Origin: DASYKT01 sp963718105
Lineage (GTDB): Bacteria; Acidobacteriota; Blastocatellia; Pyrinomonadales; Pyrinomonadaceae
Length of the DNA stretch: 64,000 nt
Direction: 5' to 3'
Assembly (NCBI GenBank): GCA_963718105.1
Contig: OY970352.1
Location: 2,666,001 to 2,730,000 of the forward strand
Shown here: in pieces, positions 41,944 through 51,350 of the stretch
Position numbering within the stretch: position 1 is the first letter of the stretch
How the letters are laid out: each line of letters starts with the position of its first letter
The notes under the pieces: generated by a model
What the model saw: only the letters and a program-made list of their open reading frames with translations
What the model was told of the DNA's origin: nothing
Database searches by the model: none
Position numbers and translations under genes: made by a program

Positions 41944-44472
41944 TCACCGCAACCCCTGCCCGATTTGCTGCGTTCCAAAAGCGCCGATGCCGTTTAGCTT
42001 GAAGCTGAAAACGTAGCGGTTTTCGCGTCTGACACCGACATTGACGTTGTAGGACTGGAAGGCGACCGAGCAGCAATCAAAGGCGTAGCCGATGGTGCCG
42101 GTCGCGCTGATAAGCGGTGAAGTTTTGGTTGAGCGTTTGTTTTCGAAATCGAAGAAAAGCGATGAGCCGAAGAACCATCCGCGGTCGCGGTTGCCGAGGA
42201 AAAAGGATGGGCTCCATTGCGAACCGCGCAGAGTGCCGGGTTCCTTGCCAAAGGGATTGTTGAATTGCTGCAGCGAAGGGATCAGCGTAACCGCGCGCGT
42301 GTAGTAAAAGGTTTGAAAAACTTTCACCAGCTTGGTGTCATAGCCGACGGTGAGCGAAATATCGCGCAGGCCGTCGCGCTGCACGCCGAGGTCAAACCGC
42401 GTGCTGACAAAGATGGTCTTGCTCGGCCGATAGGTCATATCAAAATTAAGCGGCGACCAGCGGCGCGGAACCCCGCCAAATGTAAAAGACGTAAGATCGG
42501 TTATCGAAGCGATCTCGTTGCGCCGGCCCGGATCTAACGCTCCGCCGAAATAAGGATCGAAGAAATATTTCCCGCGCACAGTAACGGTAAAGATCTCGTA
42601 CGGCTGGATCGAAAGAGGCTTTTCATCAGGCTTCGGATCTTCCCGGCGACGGGCCCGCGCTTCATCGGTTACGGCCTCAGTATAATGGCGGGTAAAAAAG
42701 CGGTTGACGACGCCGAATTCGACTTCGTTGGTGTCGGTAAAAGTGTCTTCGTAATCGAATCTTATTATCTTGTCGAAATTAGATATGCCTTTTGTCAGGC
42801 GATAGGTCACGTAAGGCTCGATGACATGGCGAAAACGAAAATCGCCGTTGCTTCTGTAAAAATTCTTTGCCAGCGCCACGGGCTTGAGGTCGAGTTCGAA
42901 TTGAGCATAGGTCCGGAGCAGATCTTTGCCGGTCACCAGACGATTCGGGTCAAACGAATTGGAATAATAGGTCGTCCGCGCACCGGCGGTGGCCGTCACT
43001 GACATTCCCGCAAAGTGAAACGGCACAGACACTTCCGGGTAGAAATCGAGCCGCTGCCCCAGGGAGGGCGTGTTAACCGGATCATTCCCGGCCGCCTGTT
43101 GATAGGCCGCCACGCTGTCGACCGATTCTCGCCGGCTGACGCCTTCCAGCGCCGTCTTGAACGAAAAATAAACTGGCAATTTCTTAATGAAACTTAACGG
43201 CGTTGGGCGTTTTTCAAAACTGATGCTGGGCAGATTTTTGGTTGAGATACGCACGTTAGGGATCGTGATCACCTGCGAGCGGGCCAAAAAATTCAAAGTA
43301 TAGCTGTCCCAGCTTTTATTGATAAAAAGCTGCGAATTTTCTATCGGCGAAATGACCTGCTGAATGCCTTCGGAAAAAACCTGGCGAAAGGCAAGGTTGG
43401 AATACAAACGCACGTCGATCGCGGCGGTAAAACCGTTCGGAAAATAATGCACGCCGTTGGCATAGAAAGTCGTACCGCCCTGATTCGGATGCGTGGCGTC
43501 TTCACCGGGGCCGAGCACGCGGTCTTTCACGCCGAAAAATCCGAAATCCAGGTATGAACGCGAATTAGCGCGCGTGCGCACGTCAAAGCCAAACCCGTAT
43601 CCGCGCGATGAATAAAGATCGGTGCGAAACGTTATGTCAGCCGAACGCCCCAATGTTTTGTAATAGGCCGTCGAAAGCCGAAAGCCCTTGCTTCCGGAAA
43701 ATCCGAAAGTCGGCGTAAGAAATCCGGAAGCACGGTCCTGTTTTTTTATCGGGATCGAAGCATAAGGCAGCGGAATTATCGGAACATCCCTGACGCGAAA
43801 TTTGGGGCTTTTTAACTTTATCCGGTCATTCGTTCTGATATTGGCTTTCTTAGCGGTAAAACTCCATTTAGGGACCGCATCTTCGCAAGCCGTAAATTTC
43901 CCGTTATAAACGACCACCTCGTTCAGCGAGATCCGCTCGACGCGGTCAGCGGTAAAATAAATGATCGTGCCGTCGGCGGTTTGATTCGTAAAGCCCGTCG
44001 AATTTACGAAGTAACCCAGTTTAGTGTCGTAATTCCATTCCGCCTTGGAGCCGGTGATACGCTGGTCGTCGCCCTGGTCAAAGACCACGTTCCCTTCTGC
44101 CACCATTTTGCTGGTTGCTTCGTAGATAGTGATCTTGTCCGCCTGCAGGCGATAAATGCCGTAGCGAACGTCAACGTTGCCTTCGTGAACGACCACCCGC
44201 TTGCCGTCTTCGCCCGTGCCTGCGTTATGATTGGAATAGACCACCACGCTGTCACCGCCGCCCTCAGGCTTATTCGCGCCGTCTTTTTTAGGCGTGGGGG
44301 AAACATTCACGTCTTGCTGGATGGGATTTACATTGGGCGTATCGGTGATCGGGTTTGCAACTTTGCGGTCCACCGGGTTAGTTTCCTGAGCATTTACGGC
44401 GGACAAAAACACCACCAGCGTGAGTGCGGAGTAAAACGCGAGGTGTCCTATTAAACGCTTGAAGGTCATCAA
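41944..44472 (-). CDS. lptD: LPS-assembly protein LptD
   Basis: 842 residues. A signal peptide (LIGHLAFYSALTLVV..., AQE) precedes a Pro/Asn/Asp spacer. The LptA-like jelly-roll follows (VVVHEGNVDVRYGIYRLQAD, KMVAEGNVVFDQGDDQRITG, YDTKLGYFVNSTGFT), then the barrel, rich in Tyr/Phe beta strands, to the C-terminus. LptD inserts LPS into the outer leaflet together with LptE. The C-terminal residue is Arg rather than the usual Phe, so the BAM signal may be internal. The final strands read YVFSFKLNGIGAFG. It is divergent from an NtrC-type regulator. Confidence 0.9.
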   Translation of the reverse strand: MMTFKRLIGHLAFYSALTLVVFLSAVNAQETNPVDRKVANPITDTPNVNPIQQDVNVSPTPKKDGANKPEGGGDSVVVYSNHNAGTGEDGKRVVVHEGNVDVRYGIYRLQADKITIYEATSKMVAEGNVVFDQGDDQRITGSKAEWNYDTKLGYFVNSTGFTNQTADGTIIYFTADRVERISLNEVVVYNGKFTACEDAVPKWSFTAKKANIRTNDRIKLKSPKFRVRDVPIIPLPYASIPIKKQDRASGFLTPTFGFSGSKGFRLSTAYYKTLGRSADITFRTDLYSSRGYGFGFDVRTRANSRSYLDFGFFGVKDRVLGPGEDATHPNQGGTTFYANGVHYFPNGFTAAIDVRLYSNLAFRQVFSEGIQQVISPIENSQLFINKSWDSYTLNFLARSQVITIPNVRISTKNLPSISFEKRPTPLSFIKKLPVYFSFKTALEGVSRRESVDSVAAYQQAAGNDPVNTPSLGQRLDFYPEVSVPFHFAGMSVTATAGARTTYYSNSFDPNRLVTGKDLLRTYAQFELDLKPVALAKNFYRSNGDFRFRHVIEPYVTYRLTKGISNFDKIIRFDYEDTFTDTNEVEFGVVNRFFTRHYTEAVTDEARARRREDPKPDEKPLSIQPYEIFTVTVRGKYFFDPYFGGALDPGRRNEIASITDLTSFTFGGVPRRWSPLNFDMTYRPSKTIFVSTRFDLGVQRDGLRDISLTVGYDTKLVKVFQTFYYTRAVTLIPSLQQFNNPFGKEPGTLRGSQWSPSFFLGNRDRGWFFGSSLFFDFENKRSTKTSPLISATGTIGYAFDCCSVAFQSYNVNVGVRRENRYVFSFKLNGIGAFGTQQIGQGLR

Positions 44473-44526
44473 TTTAACTGACTGAAATTCCGGTGTTCGA
44501 AAAATTTTAACACAGCCGTTTGGGGA

Positions 44527-44569
44527 AAATGAAACAAGCGTTTCATTTAGTAAATTAATCTGCTATAAC
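44527..44569 (+). promoter_or_regulatory. Palindromic operator candidate over the promoter of the response regulator
   Basis: AAATGAAA-CAAGCG-TTTCATTT forms an 8-bp inverted repeat at 44527-44548. TTTCAT within it and TATAAC at 44564-44569 are 17 bases apart and could be the -35 and -10 of the downstream regulator. A bound protein at the repeat would then block that promoter, and perhaps lptD on the other side. Confidence 0.45.
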
Positions 44570-44580
44570 CTAGATGAAAT

Positions 44581-45936
44581 ATGTCCACGTTACCGATAAT
44601 TCTCATCGTCGAAGACGAAGAATTGCTGCGCAATATACTCCGGCAGATACTGGAGGACGGGGGCTACGGTGTAGCGACCGCCAGCAGCGCCGAAGCGGCC
44701 CTGGAAATTTTTACGACCGAGGACATCGCGCTGACCCTGACCGATATACGGATGGGGGGAATGGACGGCCTGGAGCTGCTTGACCAGCTTAAGGCGGTCG
44801 ACAGCGAAGCCCTGGTGATCGTGATGACCGCTTATTCCTCGGTGGATTCCGCCATAGCCGCTTTGCGCAAAGGCGCCTACGACTACGTCACCAAACCTTT
44901 TGTTAATGAAGACCTGCTGCAAAGGGTCAGAAACGCGTTGCGCCAGCGTGAATTGTTCAGGGAAAACCGCGCGCTGCGCCGCGAGCTGGATAAACGCTAC
45001 AGTTTTTCCGAGATCATCGGCACTTCCGAAGCGCTGCAGAAAGTTTTCCGGCTGGTGGAGAAAGTTGCCACCACTAACGCCAACATTTTGATACAGGGTG
45101 AAAGCGGGACCGGCAAAGAACTGGTCGCCCGCGCGATCCATTATCACAGCCCGCGCTCGGACAAACCTTTTCTCGCGGTAAATTGCGGCGCCTTGCCGGA
45201 AAGCCTGCTCGAATCGGAACTCTTCGGGCATACCAAGGGGGCCTTTACCGGCGCGGTAGGCGCCAAGCCGGGCCTTTTCCGCTCAGCCGAGGGGGGAACA
45301 GTGTTTCTGGATGAGATCGGCGAAGTATCGCCCGCTTTGCAGGTGCGGCTTTTGCGCGCGCTGCAGGAGCACGAGGTTACTCCTATCGGTTCGAGCCTGG
45401 CCGTAAAATTCGACGCGCGGATCATTGCCGCCACCAACCGCGATCTGGAAAATGAGGTAAAAGAAGCGCGTTTCCGCGAAGACCTTTATTATCGCCTTAA
45501 CGTGATCGAGATCGGGCTGCCGCCGCTGCGCGACCGCCGCGAAGATATTCCGCTGCTGGCAAAACATTTCGCCTCTAAGGTCGCGCGTGAACAAAAGACC
45601 GGAGAAAAAGCCATCTCGACCGAAGCTATGTCCGCATTGATAAATTACCCTTGGCAAGGCAACGTCCGCGAACTGCAAAACGCGATCGAGCGCGCTTTTA
45701 TATTAAGCGGCGAGCTGATAGATCTATCGAGCCTGCCTGATCGCATTGCGCAAAATTCCGGAGGCGGCCTGCCGATGCGCGATCCGGAAGGGCTGCGCCC
45801 GACGCTGGATGAAATGGAACGCCGCTATATCAATGAGATCATGCGCTCAGTCGATGATGACAAAGCGCAGGCGGCGAATATACTCGGCATCGATCTTTCG
45901 ACACTTTACCGGAAATTAAAACGATACGACGAATAA
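44581..45936 (+). CDS. Sigma-54-dependent response regulator, NtrC family
   Basis: 451 residues in three domains. The receiver (1-125) has the acidic pocket near IVEDEE, phospho-acceptor D55 in LTDIRMGGMDG and the end DYVTKPF. The AAA+ domain has GESGTGKE (Walker A), the sigma-54 contact loop GAFTGA, LDEIGEV and the arginine-finger segment REDLYYRLNVIEIGLPPLRDR. The Fis-like HTH is NILGIDLSTLYRKLKRY. It activates sigma-54 promoters upon phosphorylation. No histidine kinase is beside it in the window. Confidence 0.95.
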   Translation: MSTLPIILIVEDEELLRNILRQILEDGGYGVATASSAEAALEIFTTEDIALTLTDIRMGGMDGLELLDQLKAVDSEALVIVMTAYSSVDSAIAALRKGAYDYVTKPFVNEDLLQRVRNALRQRELFRENRALRRELDKRYSFSEIIGTSEALQKVFRLVEKVATTNANILIQGESGTGKELVARAIHYHSPRSDKPFLAVNCGALPESLLESELFGHTKGAFTGAVGAKPGLFRSAEGGTVFLDEIGEVSPALQVRLLRALQEHEVTPIGSSLAVKFDARIIAATNRDLENEVKEARFREDLYYRLNVIEIGLPPLRDRREDIPLLAKHFASKVAREQKTGEKAISTEAMSALINYPWQGNVRELQNAIERAFILSGELIDLSSLPDRIAQNSGGGLPMRDPEGLRPTLDEMERRYINEIMRSVDDDKAQAANILGIDLSTLYRKLKRYDE

Positions 45937-45939
45937 TTT

Positions 45940-45983
45940 GGAGCGCGGGCATCTTGCCCGCAAAGATCGCGAAGCGGTCTAAA
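45940..45983 (+). repeat. Single half of the family D repeat
   Basis: GGAGCGCGGGCATCTTGCCC followed by GCAAAGATCGCGAAGCGGTC. The sequence is closely like the inner-to-outer part of the right arm of 55588-55715 and the element at 57350-57441. It has its own short hairpin GCGGGCA-TCT-TGCCCGC and lies right after the regulator stop. Confidence 0.65.
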
Positions 45984-46005
45984 TATTATTTATAAGGAGA
46001 ATCAT

Positions 46006-46398
46006 ATGGGACCCCAACATGGAGCTTTTTGCTGGACTGAATTAAACACGCGCGACTCAGCCGCCGCCAAACCTTTCTATGCCGAACTGTTCGGCTGGAA
46101 ATTCAAGGAGAGTAAGGATGGAATGCCCTACACCGAGTTTGGCCTTTCTGAAGACCAACCCGTTGGCGGCATATTTCAGTTGCCGGACGAGATGGCAAAT
46201 ATTCCGCCGTTTTGGATGGCGTATGTTGCCGTCGACGACGTGGATGCCTCGGCCGCCAAGGTCGCCGAACTCGGCGGAAAGATCCACAAAGAACCGGCCG
46301 ATATCCCCGGTGTGGGACGTTTTTGTATCATTGCCGATCCGACCGGGGCCGTCATAGCGCTGATCACGATCAACATGAGCCCGGACCATAAATCTTAA
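46006..46398 (+). CDS. VOC (glyoxalase-like) family protein
   Basis: 130 residues with two VOC half-modules: GAFCWTELNTRDSAAAKPFY... then MAYVAVDDVDASAAKVAELG and FCIIADPTGAVIALI. The FYAELFGWKF segment is typical of the family of small glyoxalase/bleomycin-resistance-like proteins. A good RBS (AAGGAGA) precedes the ATG. The reaction is not known; metal ligands cannot be assigned with confidence. Confidence 0.85.
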   Translation: MGPQHGAFCWTELNTRDSAAAKPFYAELFGWKFKESKDGMPYTEFGLSEDQPVGGIFQLPDEMANIPPFWMAYVAVDDVDASAAKVAELGGKIHKEPADIPGVGRFCIIADPTGAVIALITINMSPDHKS

Positions 46399-46404
46399 AA
46401 ACTA

Positions 46405-46550
46405 GTAGCGCCGGCGTCCCGCCGGCTGTCGTGAAGGTGTCTCGCCTTCACCGTATAGTTGCTCTAATCGCAATACCGGTATCTTACTTTCCGTTCCGGA
46501 AACTGTCGGCGAGACGCCGACAGGACAGCCGCCGGGACGGCGGCGCTACA
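46405..46550. repeat. Long inverted repeat of TAGCGCCGGC type
   Basis: TAGCGCCGGCGTCCCGCCGG at the left is mirrored by GCCGGGACGGCGGCGCTA at the right. Inside, CGTGAAGGTGTCTCGCC and CTGTCGGCGAGACGCC form further stem parts. It is different in sequence from families A-D but of the same design. Confidence 0.7.
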
Positions 46551-46694
46551 GTTAATTCCCTTACGTAATAAAGATTTAACCGCCTTCCGTACCCACCCTT
46601 CTTTTCAACCGCCCCCCAGTCTGATAGAATTTACGTTTTCGGAAAATCCGAAATTCGTACTTATCTATAATTATTTTAAGAAGGACCTATCAAA

Positions 46695-47723
46695 ATGAAA
46701 AAAGTCGGAATACTGGTCGGGCGTGAAGTCACTTTTCCCGAATCGATCATTAAAGCAATTAATGAAAAAGGCGGCGGTGAGATAACCGCTGAGTATGTAA
46801 CGATCGGCGGCATCCGCCTCGATGAACCGATGCGTTATGACGCCATCATCGACCGCATCTCGCACGAGGTTCCCTATTACCGCGCGACGCTAAAGCGTTT
46901 CGCGCTGGAAGGCACCTATATCGTCAACAATCCGTTCTGGTGGTCGGCTGACGATAAATTCTTTAACTTCAGCCTGGCGGCCAAGCTCGGCGTGGCGATA
47001 CCGAAAACGGTCCTGCTGCCGCAGCACTCTTACATCCCGGATATCACGCCGGAATCTTTACGCAACCTGGAATTTCCGATCGACTGGCAGGGCGTGGTTG
47101 ATTACGTCGGGTTTCCCGCGTTCCTCAAGCCTTTTGACGGCGGCGGCTGGAAGAATGTTTCCAAGATCCACTCGCTCGAAGAGCTGTGGCATGAATTCAA
47201 CCAGTCAGGAAAGCTTTGCATGACGCTGCAGGAAGGCATTGAATTCGATCAGTTTGTGCGCTGCTATTGTGTCGGGCAGGAAAAAGTTTTGATCATGCCG
47301 TATGATCCGACCAAACCTTATCTTTCAGGCATGCAGTATGTGAACGTTGACGATTATCTTACGCCGGAGCTTCACGCCCGTGTGGAAAAAGATGTGCAGA
47401 CCATCTGCCGTTCGCTGGGATACGATCTGAACACGGTCGAGTTTGCCATCAAGGACGGCATTCCTTACGCGATCGACTTTATGAACCCGGCGCCGGATGC
47501 GGAGATAGCTTCGGTAGGTGACTATAACCACAATTGGGTGGTCAACGAACTGTCGGATTTTCTGATCAAGAAGCTGAGCTCACCGGCCGATACCACCCCG
47601 CACTACCGCTGGGACGGCATGCTTAACCCGCCGGTTGATGCCAAAACGGCTTCGGTGAAAAAGACCGCTTCGACCGCGGATAAGAAAACAAAAACTACGC
47701 GAGCGAAAAAAGCGGCTAAGTAA
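46695..47723 (+). CDS. RimK-like ATP-grasp protein with a histone-like basic tail
   Basis: 342 residues. An N-terminal pre-ATP-grasp region (KKVGILVGREVTFPESIIKA) is followed by the ATP-grasp fold with YVGFPAFLKPFDGGGWKNV (the nucleotide Lys) and YAIDFMNPAPDAEIAS (metal-binding end). After about residue 310 a Lys/Ala/Thr-rich tail follows, ending in TKTTRAKKAAK, like eukaryotic H1 tails or bacterial AlgP-type proteins. Such an enzyme would ligate an amino acid or amine, but the substrate is unknown. RBS GAAGGA precedes the ATG. Confidence 0.75.
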   Translation: MKKVGILVGREVTFPESIIKAINEKGGGEITAEYVTIGGIRLDEPMRYDAIIDRISHEVPYYRATLKRFALEGTYIVNNPFWWSADDKFFNFSLAAKLGVAIPKTVLLPQHSYIPDITPESLRNLEFPIDWQGVVDYVGFPAFLKPFDGGGWKNVSKIHSLEELWHEFNQSGKLCMTLQEGIEFDQFVRCYCVGQEKVLIMPYDPTKPYLSGMQYVNVDDYLTPELHARVEKDVQTICRSLGYDLNTVEFAIKDGIPYAIDFMNPAPDAEIASVGDYNHNWVVNELSDFLIKKLSSPADTTPHYRWDGMLNPPVDAKTASVKKTASTADKKTKTTRAKKAAK

Positions 47724-47735
47724 GGCCTAAAAGAA

Positions 47736-47816
47736 AAAGGCAGAAACGCGACAGTTATGGAGCGTGTCTCAGGAAACTGATTAACACGCTCCATAACTGT
47801 CGCGTTTCTGCCTTTG
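47736..47816. repeat. Long inverted repeat, family B copy 2
   Basis: Arms of about 32 bp with the core GCAGAAACGCGACAGTTATG at the left, perfectly inverted on the right, and a 17-base loop. The arm core is the same as in 8414-8483. It lies between the ATP-grasp gene and a convergent gene and could terminate both. Confidence 0.85.
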
Positions 47817-47832
47817 GGCATAATTCTAAACT

Positions 47833-49272
47833 CTAATCACTATCCTCGTCTTCTTCCATCGCGGGAAACCTGTCGGCCAAAACTTTTCCGCCGATCATGA
47901 GTCCCATCCAGATCAACACGGCCGCGGCGGTACAGGCCCAGCCGATGTTTGAGACGATCTGTTCGCCGGTGAACATTCCAAACATTATCACGGCAAATCC
48001 GAAGAGCGAGATGCGCATCGTGATGGCTTTGTTGCGCTGTATGCCTTCCAGCAGGTTTATCCGCCTGATCTCGATCTCCATATAATCTTCATCGTTATTC
48101 AGCCGCATAAAATAATCGATCTCATCCTGCGCCCAACGCTTCAGCGCATTGTTTTTAGCGGCGCGTACCGCGGCGGAAAAATGGTGAACAACGTGCGCCA
48201 GTTTCCCTTCGCGCAGCGCGAGTTCGGCCAGGCCTTTGGCGGAACGAAAGTTATCGGCGTCGAGATCGAGCGCGCGCATAAAAACATTCCTGGCCCGTTT
48301 TTCATCGGCGTACTGCAGATAGCTTTCGCCCAGGCGGGAAAGGAAATCGGCATTGTCGCTGCCGCGGCGTTCGGCCAGCCGCATAAAGGCGTCCGCCTTG
48401 TGGCGCAATTTTTCATCGCGCTGCAAGCCGGCATAGGAATACAGGCAGCGGGCTGATTCAAACAGCAGCCAGGCGTTGGTCGGGTTGAGCAGCAACGCGC
48501 GGCGAAAAGCTTCCAGCGCCTGCAGCAAATTACCGTTCAGACGCAGCTCATTGGCCACCCGGCGCAGCTCTTCAGCTTTTTCAATTTCTGCGGCGATCTG
48601 CTCCTGGGCCGTCTTTTCCGTATCGGTCTTAATTCTTTTTCTCGCGGTGCGGTCATGAAATTCGGTCAAAGAATTTTCCAGCACCTCATTTGAAGGCAGC
48701 CGCAGGTCTTCCGTCCGGCGATTTATTTGTTTGGGGTCTATCAGGTAATCGCGAAGCTCGAGCGAACGGCTGTCGAGTTTATCTTCCGCCAAAAGCGGGA
48801 ATAAAAAATGCACCAGCGAGCGATAGCCGACGCCTCCCGAGGCGGTAACAAAAGCGGCCCCTTTTCCCTGGATCTGGCTGCGGTAGCGGTAAAACACTTC
48901 ACCGCCGCGGCGGATCGCGCGCAGGGCCTGCGTCTCGACGCGTTCGATATCGGAAACTTTCAACTGCCGGGCCTGGCGATTGAACCATCCCCAAATGACC
49001 GGTATCAAACCGGTACGATAGACTTTCTTCCCGTCAAAAACGATCCGGTCAGACCAGGCCAGCAGCGGCAATATAAGCCAGGCGCCGCAAAATACGATCG
49101 TGCCCAGGAGAAGGAATTCGAGATAGATAAGAAAGCCGGAGAAAAAGGTGAGCAAAAAAAGCGCGGCAAAATAACTGCCGGGCGACACCCGTACATTACA
49201 TCTTTGGCCGTCCAGTGTAACGGTGGTTTCCGGCCGAGTTTCAAAAACTGATACGGGTTCGCTCTGTTCCAT
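47833..49272 (-). CDS. Membrane protein with TPR repeats
   Basis: 479 residues. Two membrane helices at about residues 33-73 are followed by a PH-like stretch (IVFDGKKVYRTGLIPVIWGW). A TPR region spans about 240-370: NELRLNGNLLQALEAFRRAL, LNPTNAWLLFESARCLYSYA and RARNVFMRALDLDADNFRSA. Two C-terminal helices near 415-460 end in an acidic tail. The arrangement suggests a scaffold at the inner membrane. No known partner is evident. Confidence 0.75.
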   Translation of the reverse strand: MEQSEPVSVFETRPETTVTLDGQRCNVRVSPGSYFAALFLLTFFSGFLIYLEFLLLGTIVFCGAWLILPLLAWSDRIVFDGKKVYRTGLIPVIWGWFNRQARQLKVSDIERVETQALRAIRRGGEVFYRYRSQIQGKGAAFVTASGGVGYRSLVHFLFPLLAEDKLDSRSLELRDYLIDPKQINRRTEDLRLPSNEVLENSLTEFHDRTARKRIKTDTEKTAQEQIAAEIEKAEELRRVANELRLNGNLLQALEAFRRALLLNPTNAWLLFESARCLYSYAGLQRDEKLRHKADAFMRLAERRGSDNADFLSRLGESYLQYADEKRARNVFMRALDLDADNFRSAKGLAELALREGKLAHVVHHFSAAVRAAKNNALKRWAQDEIDYFMRLNNDEDYMEIEIRRINLLEGIQRNKAITMRISLFGFAVIMFGMFTGEQIVSNIGWACTAAAVLIWMGLMIGGKVLADRFPAMEEDEDSD

Positions 49273-49336
49273 CTTGCAGTTTAATTATAACAGGAAACGT
49301 TCAATCGCCCGCCAATTTTTGAAATTGCGGCTTTTG

Positions 49337-50164
49337 CTATTCCGGTTCCGTGGCAGAGGGTTCAGGGGGGAGTTCTTTGGCTTTATCCGGAGCGATCTTT
49401 TCAAGTTTGGTGATGGCTTCGCGCGCGGTGCCGCTCATCGGCAGCGGCTTGCCGTCGCCCGTCTTAGCTTCACGCCCGGCTTTACCGATGGTGAAATATA
49501 TCTCAGCGGCTTCAGCGGTCTTGCCCTGCTTTTCGTAAATATCGGCCAGAGCAAAATTCACCGTTTCTTTTGAAGGCAGCACCGTGCTTTGTGAAAGCAT
49601 ATCGCTGTACATGGCGGCGGCTTCATCGAGTTTACTCTCGGAAGCCAGCACTTGCGCCAGCGCAAATTTGGCGAGCGCGGCAGTCTCTTTATCGCTGCTC
49701 TTGACCGATTCCTGCAGTTCCGTGATGCCGGTGGCGCGGTCGAGCTTTAATTTTTCTACCGCCATAAAAAACCTGGCGCGGTCGCTAAACGGGCTGCCGT
49801 ATTTGCCGGCCACGTCCTGAAAAGCCGTGATCGCCGCTTCCGAACGTTCTTTGTCCGTAGCGTAGGTCTTCTCGGTGTAACCGGGCATCGGCGAGGCAGT
49901 AACCATCGCCTGCGAGGTCTCGATAGCTTTACCCAAAGCTGCCTGGGCGGCACCGTTCTGCCGTCGGCTGTAAGAGTAAATAATGAGTACGACAACGACG
50001 ATCGCGATCACGGCCAGCAGGCCGTAAAGGATCGTTCTTCCTTTGCCTTCCAGCCCTTTGCCGAGATGCTCGACCTGTTTGCCGACGTTTTCCTGAAACG
50101 TGTCTTTATAAACTGTTTTTTTCTGCTCTTCAGCCTGTTCGGCTTGTCGTCTTTTTCGTGCCAT
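49337..50164 (-). CDS. YfgM-like TPR protein with N-terminal membrane anchor
   Basis: 275 residues. A basic cytoplasmic N-terminus is followed by a membrane helix at about 45-66 (TILYGLLAVIAIVVVVLII). The periplasmic TPR-like part then has AAITAFQDVAGKYGSPFSDR, ALAQVLASESKLDEAAAMYS and FALADIYEKQGKTAEAAEIY. This is the layout of YfgM, an ancillary Sec translocon chaperone. The C-terminus is Pro/Glu-rich. Assignment to YfgM is by architecture rather than close sequence. Confidence 0.7.
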   Translation of the reverse strand: MARKRRQAEQAEEQKKTVYKDTFQENVGKQVEHLGKGLEGKGRTILYGLLAVIAIVVVVLIIYSYSRRQNGAAQAALGKAIETSQAMVTASPMPGYTEKTYATDKERSEAAITAFQDVAGKYGSPFSDRARFFMAVEKLKLDRATGITELQESVKSSDKETAALAKFALAQVLASESKLDEAAAMYSDMLSQSTVLPSKETVNFALADIYEKQGKTAEAAEIYFTIGKAGREAKTGDGKPLPMSGTAREAITKLEKIAPDKAKELPPEPSATEPE

Positions 50165-50396
50165 GATTATTGCAAGATTATATAGTTAATGTGTTCTATT
50201 AAGTGTAATTTGTTCTTTCAAAATAAACCAATCTAGCTTTCAGAATGACGGTTGTCAAGCACGCAAAATACGTAAAATTCCAGCGTTTTACGGTTTATTT
50301 GGATCTAAGCTATTGGTGGGAACGGAAAATCCGAAAATTTTCCGGGAACAAATTGAACAAAATGGTGTCTAATATAACAGTTCGCGTATATCGCGG

Positions 50397-51098
50397 ATGA
50401 GCAGTTTTGAGGGTTTGCTGGTCGGGAGAAAAAGGCGGAGTATGTTTTTCCAGAAGTCAATCACATTTGACGGAGAAGAACTAAACCAGTCCGTTTTGGC
50501 GGCACGCTCCAATACTGACTCCGTGGCCGAGACGGCCGAAACCCCGTTCCTTGAAAAACTTAAAGCCGGCGACCCGTTGGCTTTCGACCAACTGGTAACC
50601 CGCTATTCCGCGGATATTTACGGGCTTTTAGTGAAAATGACGGAAGACCCGGAAGAAGCTAAAGACCTGACCCAGGAAACCTTTTTACGGGCACTGCGCA
50701 ATATCGGAAGCTTTCGCGGCGAGGCCGATATCAAAACCTGGCTTTTCCGCATCGCGATCAACGAATCGCGCAACCGCCACCGCTGGTGGAAGCGCCGCCG
50801 CCGCGATATGACGGTCTCGCTCGAAGCGGAAAGCGAAGTGCTGGGGCTGAACGAAAGAATTGCTTCGCCAACCAGCGAAGACCCCGAAATGGCGGCGATC
50901 AATCATGAACGCGGCCAGGCATTGCAAAAGGCGCTCGCGGAATTGCCGCAAAATTACCGGGAAGTGGTGATCTTGCGGGACATAGAAGGATTAACATACG
51001 AGGAGATAGCCGGCGCATTACAGACGAATGTCGGCACGGTAAAATCGCGGATCGCCCGTGGACGCGAAGAATTACGGCGAAAACTTAAGGGTATTTGA
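50397..51098 (+). CDS. ECF-type RNA polymerase sigma factor
   Basis: 233 residues. Region 2 is seen in LAFDQLVTRYSADIYGLLVK, DLTQETFLRALRNIGSFRG and IKTWLFRIAINESRNRHRWW. Region 4 is seen in LPQNYREVVILRDIEGLTYE and TNVGTVKSRIARGREELRR. The ATG at 50397 lacks a good RBS; an ATG at 50442 is an alternative. A zinc-finger anti-sigma gene follows after a 250-base gap that seems to hold no gene. The regulon is unknown; the pair likely senses envelope stress. Confidence 0.92.
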   Translation: MSSFEGLLVGRKRRSMFFQKSITFDGEELNQSVLAARSNTDSVAETAETPFLEKLKAGDPLAFDQLVTRYSADIYGLLVKMTEDPEEAKDLTQETFLRALRNIGSFRGEADIKTWLFRIAINESRNRHRWWKRRRRDMTVSLEAESEVLGLNERIASPTSEDPEMAAINHERGQALQKALAELPQNYREVVILRDIEGLTYEEIAGALQTNVGTVKSRIARGREELRRKLKGI

Positions 51099-51350
51099 AA
51101 AATTGGCGAATGATTGACCTGCCCCGGTTTCACTTTTGAAAGACGAAAACTCGGTGCCAGAGGGTATCAAAGGTGACGAAACGGTTCAGGCAAGAGACCA
51201 AAAAGGCGTTTGCAGTTGTTTGAAAAACGACCAGCAACTCAGAAATTGCAGATGCGCTTTGGAAGTCGATCGAATGAACTAACGCGTTGTTTCCTGGGAA
51301 TTAAGTAAGGAACCAGCCGGGGTTGGCCAGTCATTCGCCAAGCGAAAAAT

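Noticed and set aside
51099..51350. A missing gene between the sigma factor and its anti-sigma gene
   Set aside because: The 250 bases contain no open frame with RBS and no clear repeat; it seems an ordinary, if long, gap.
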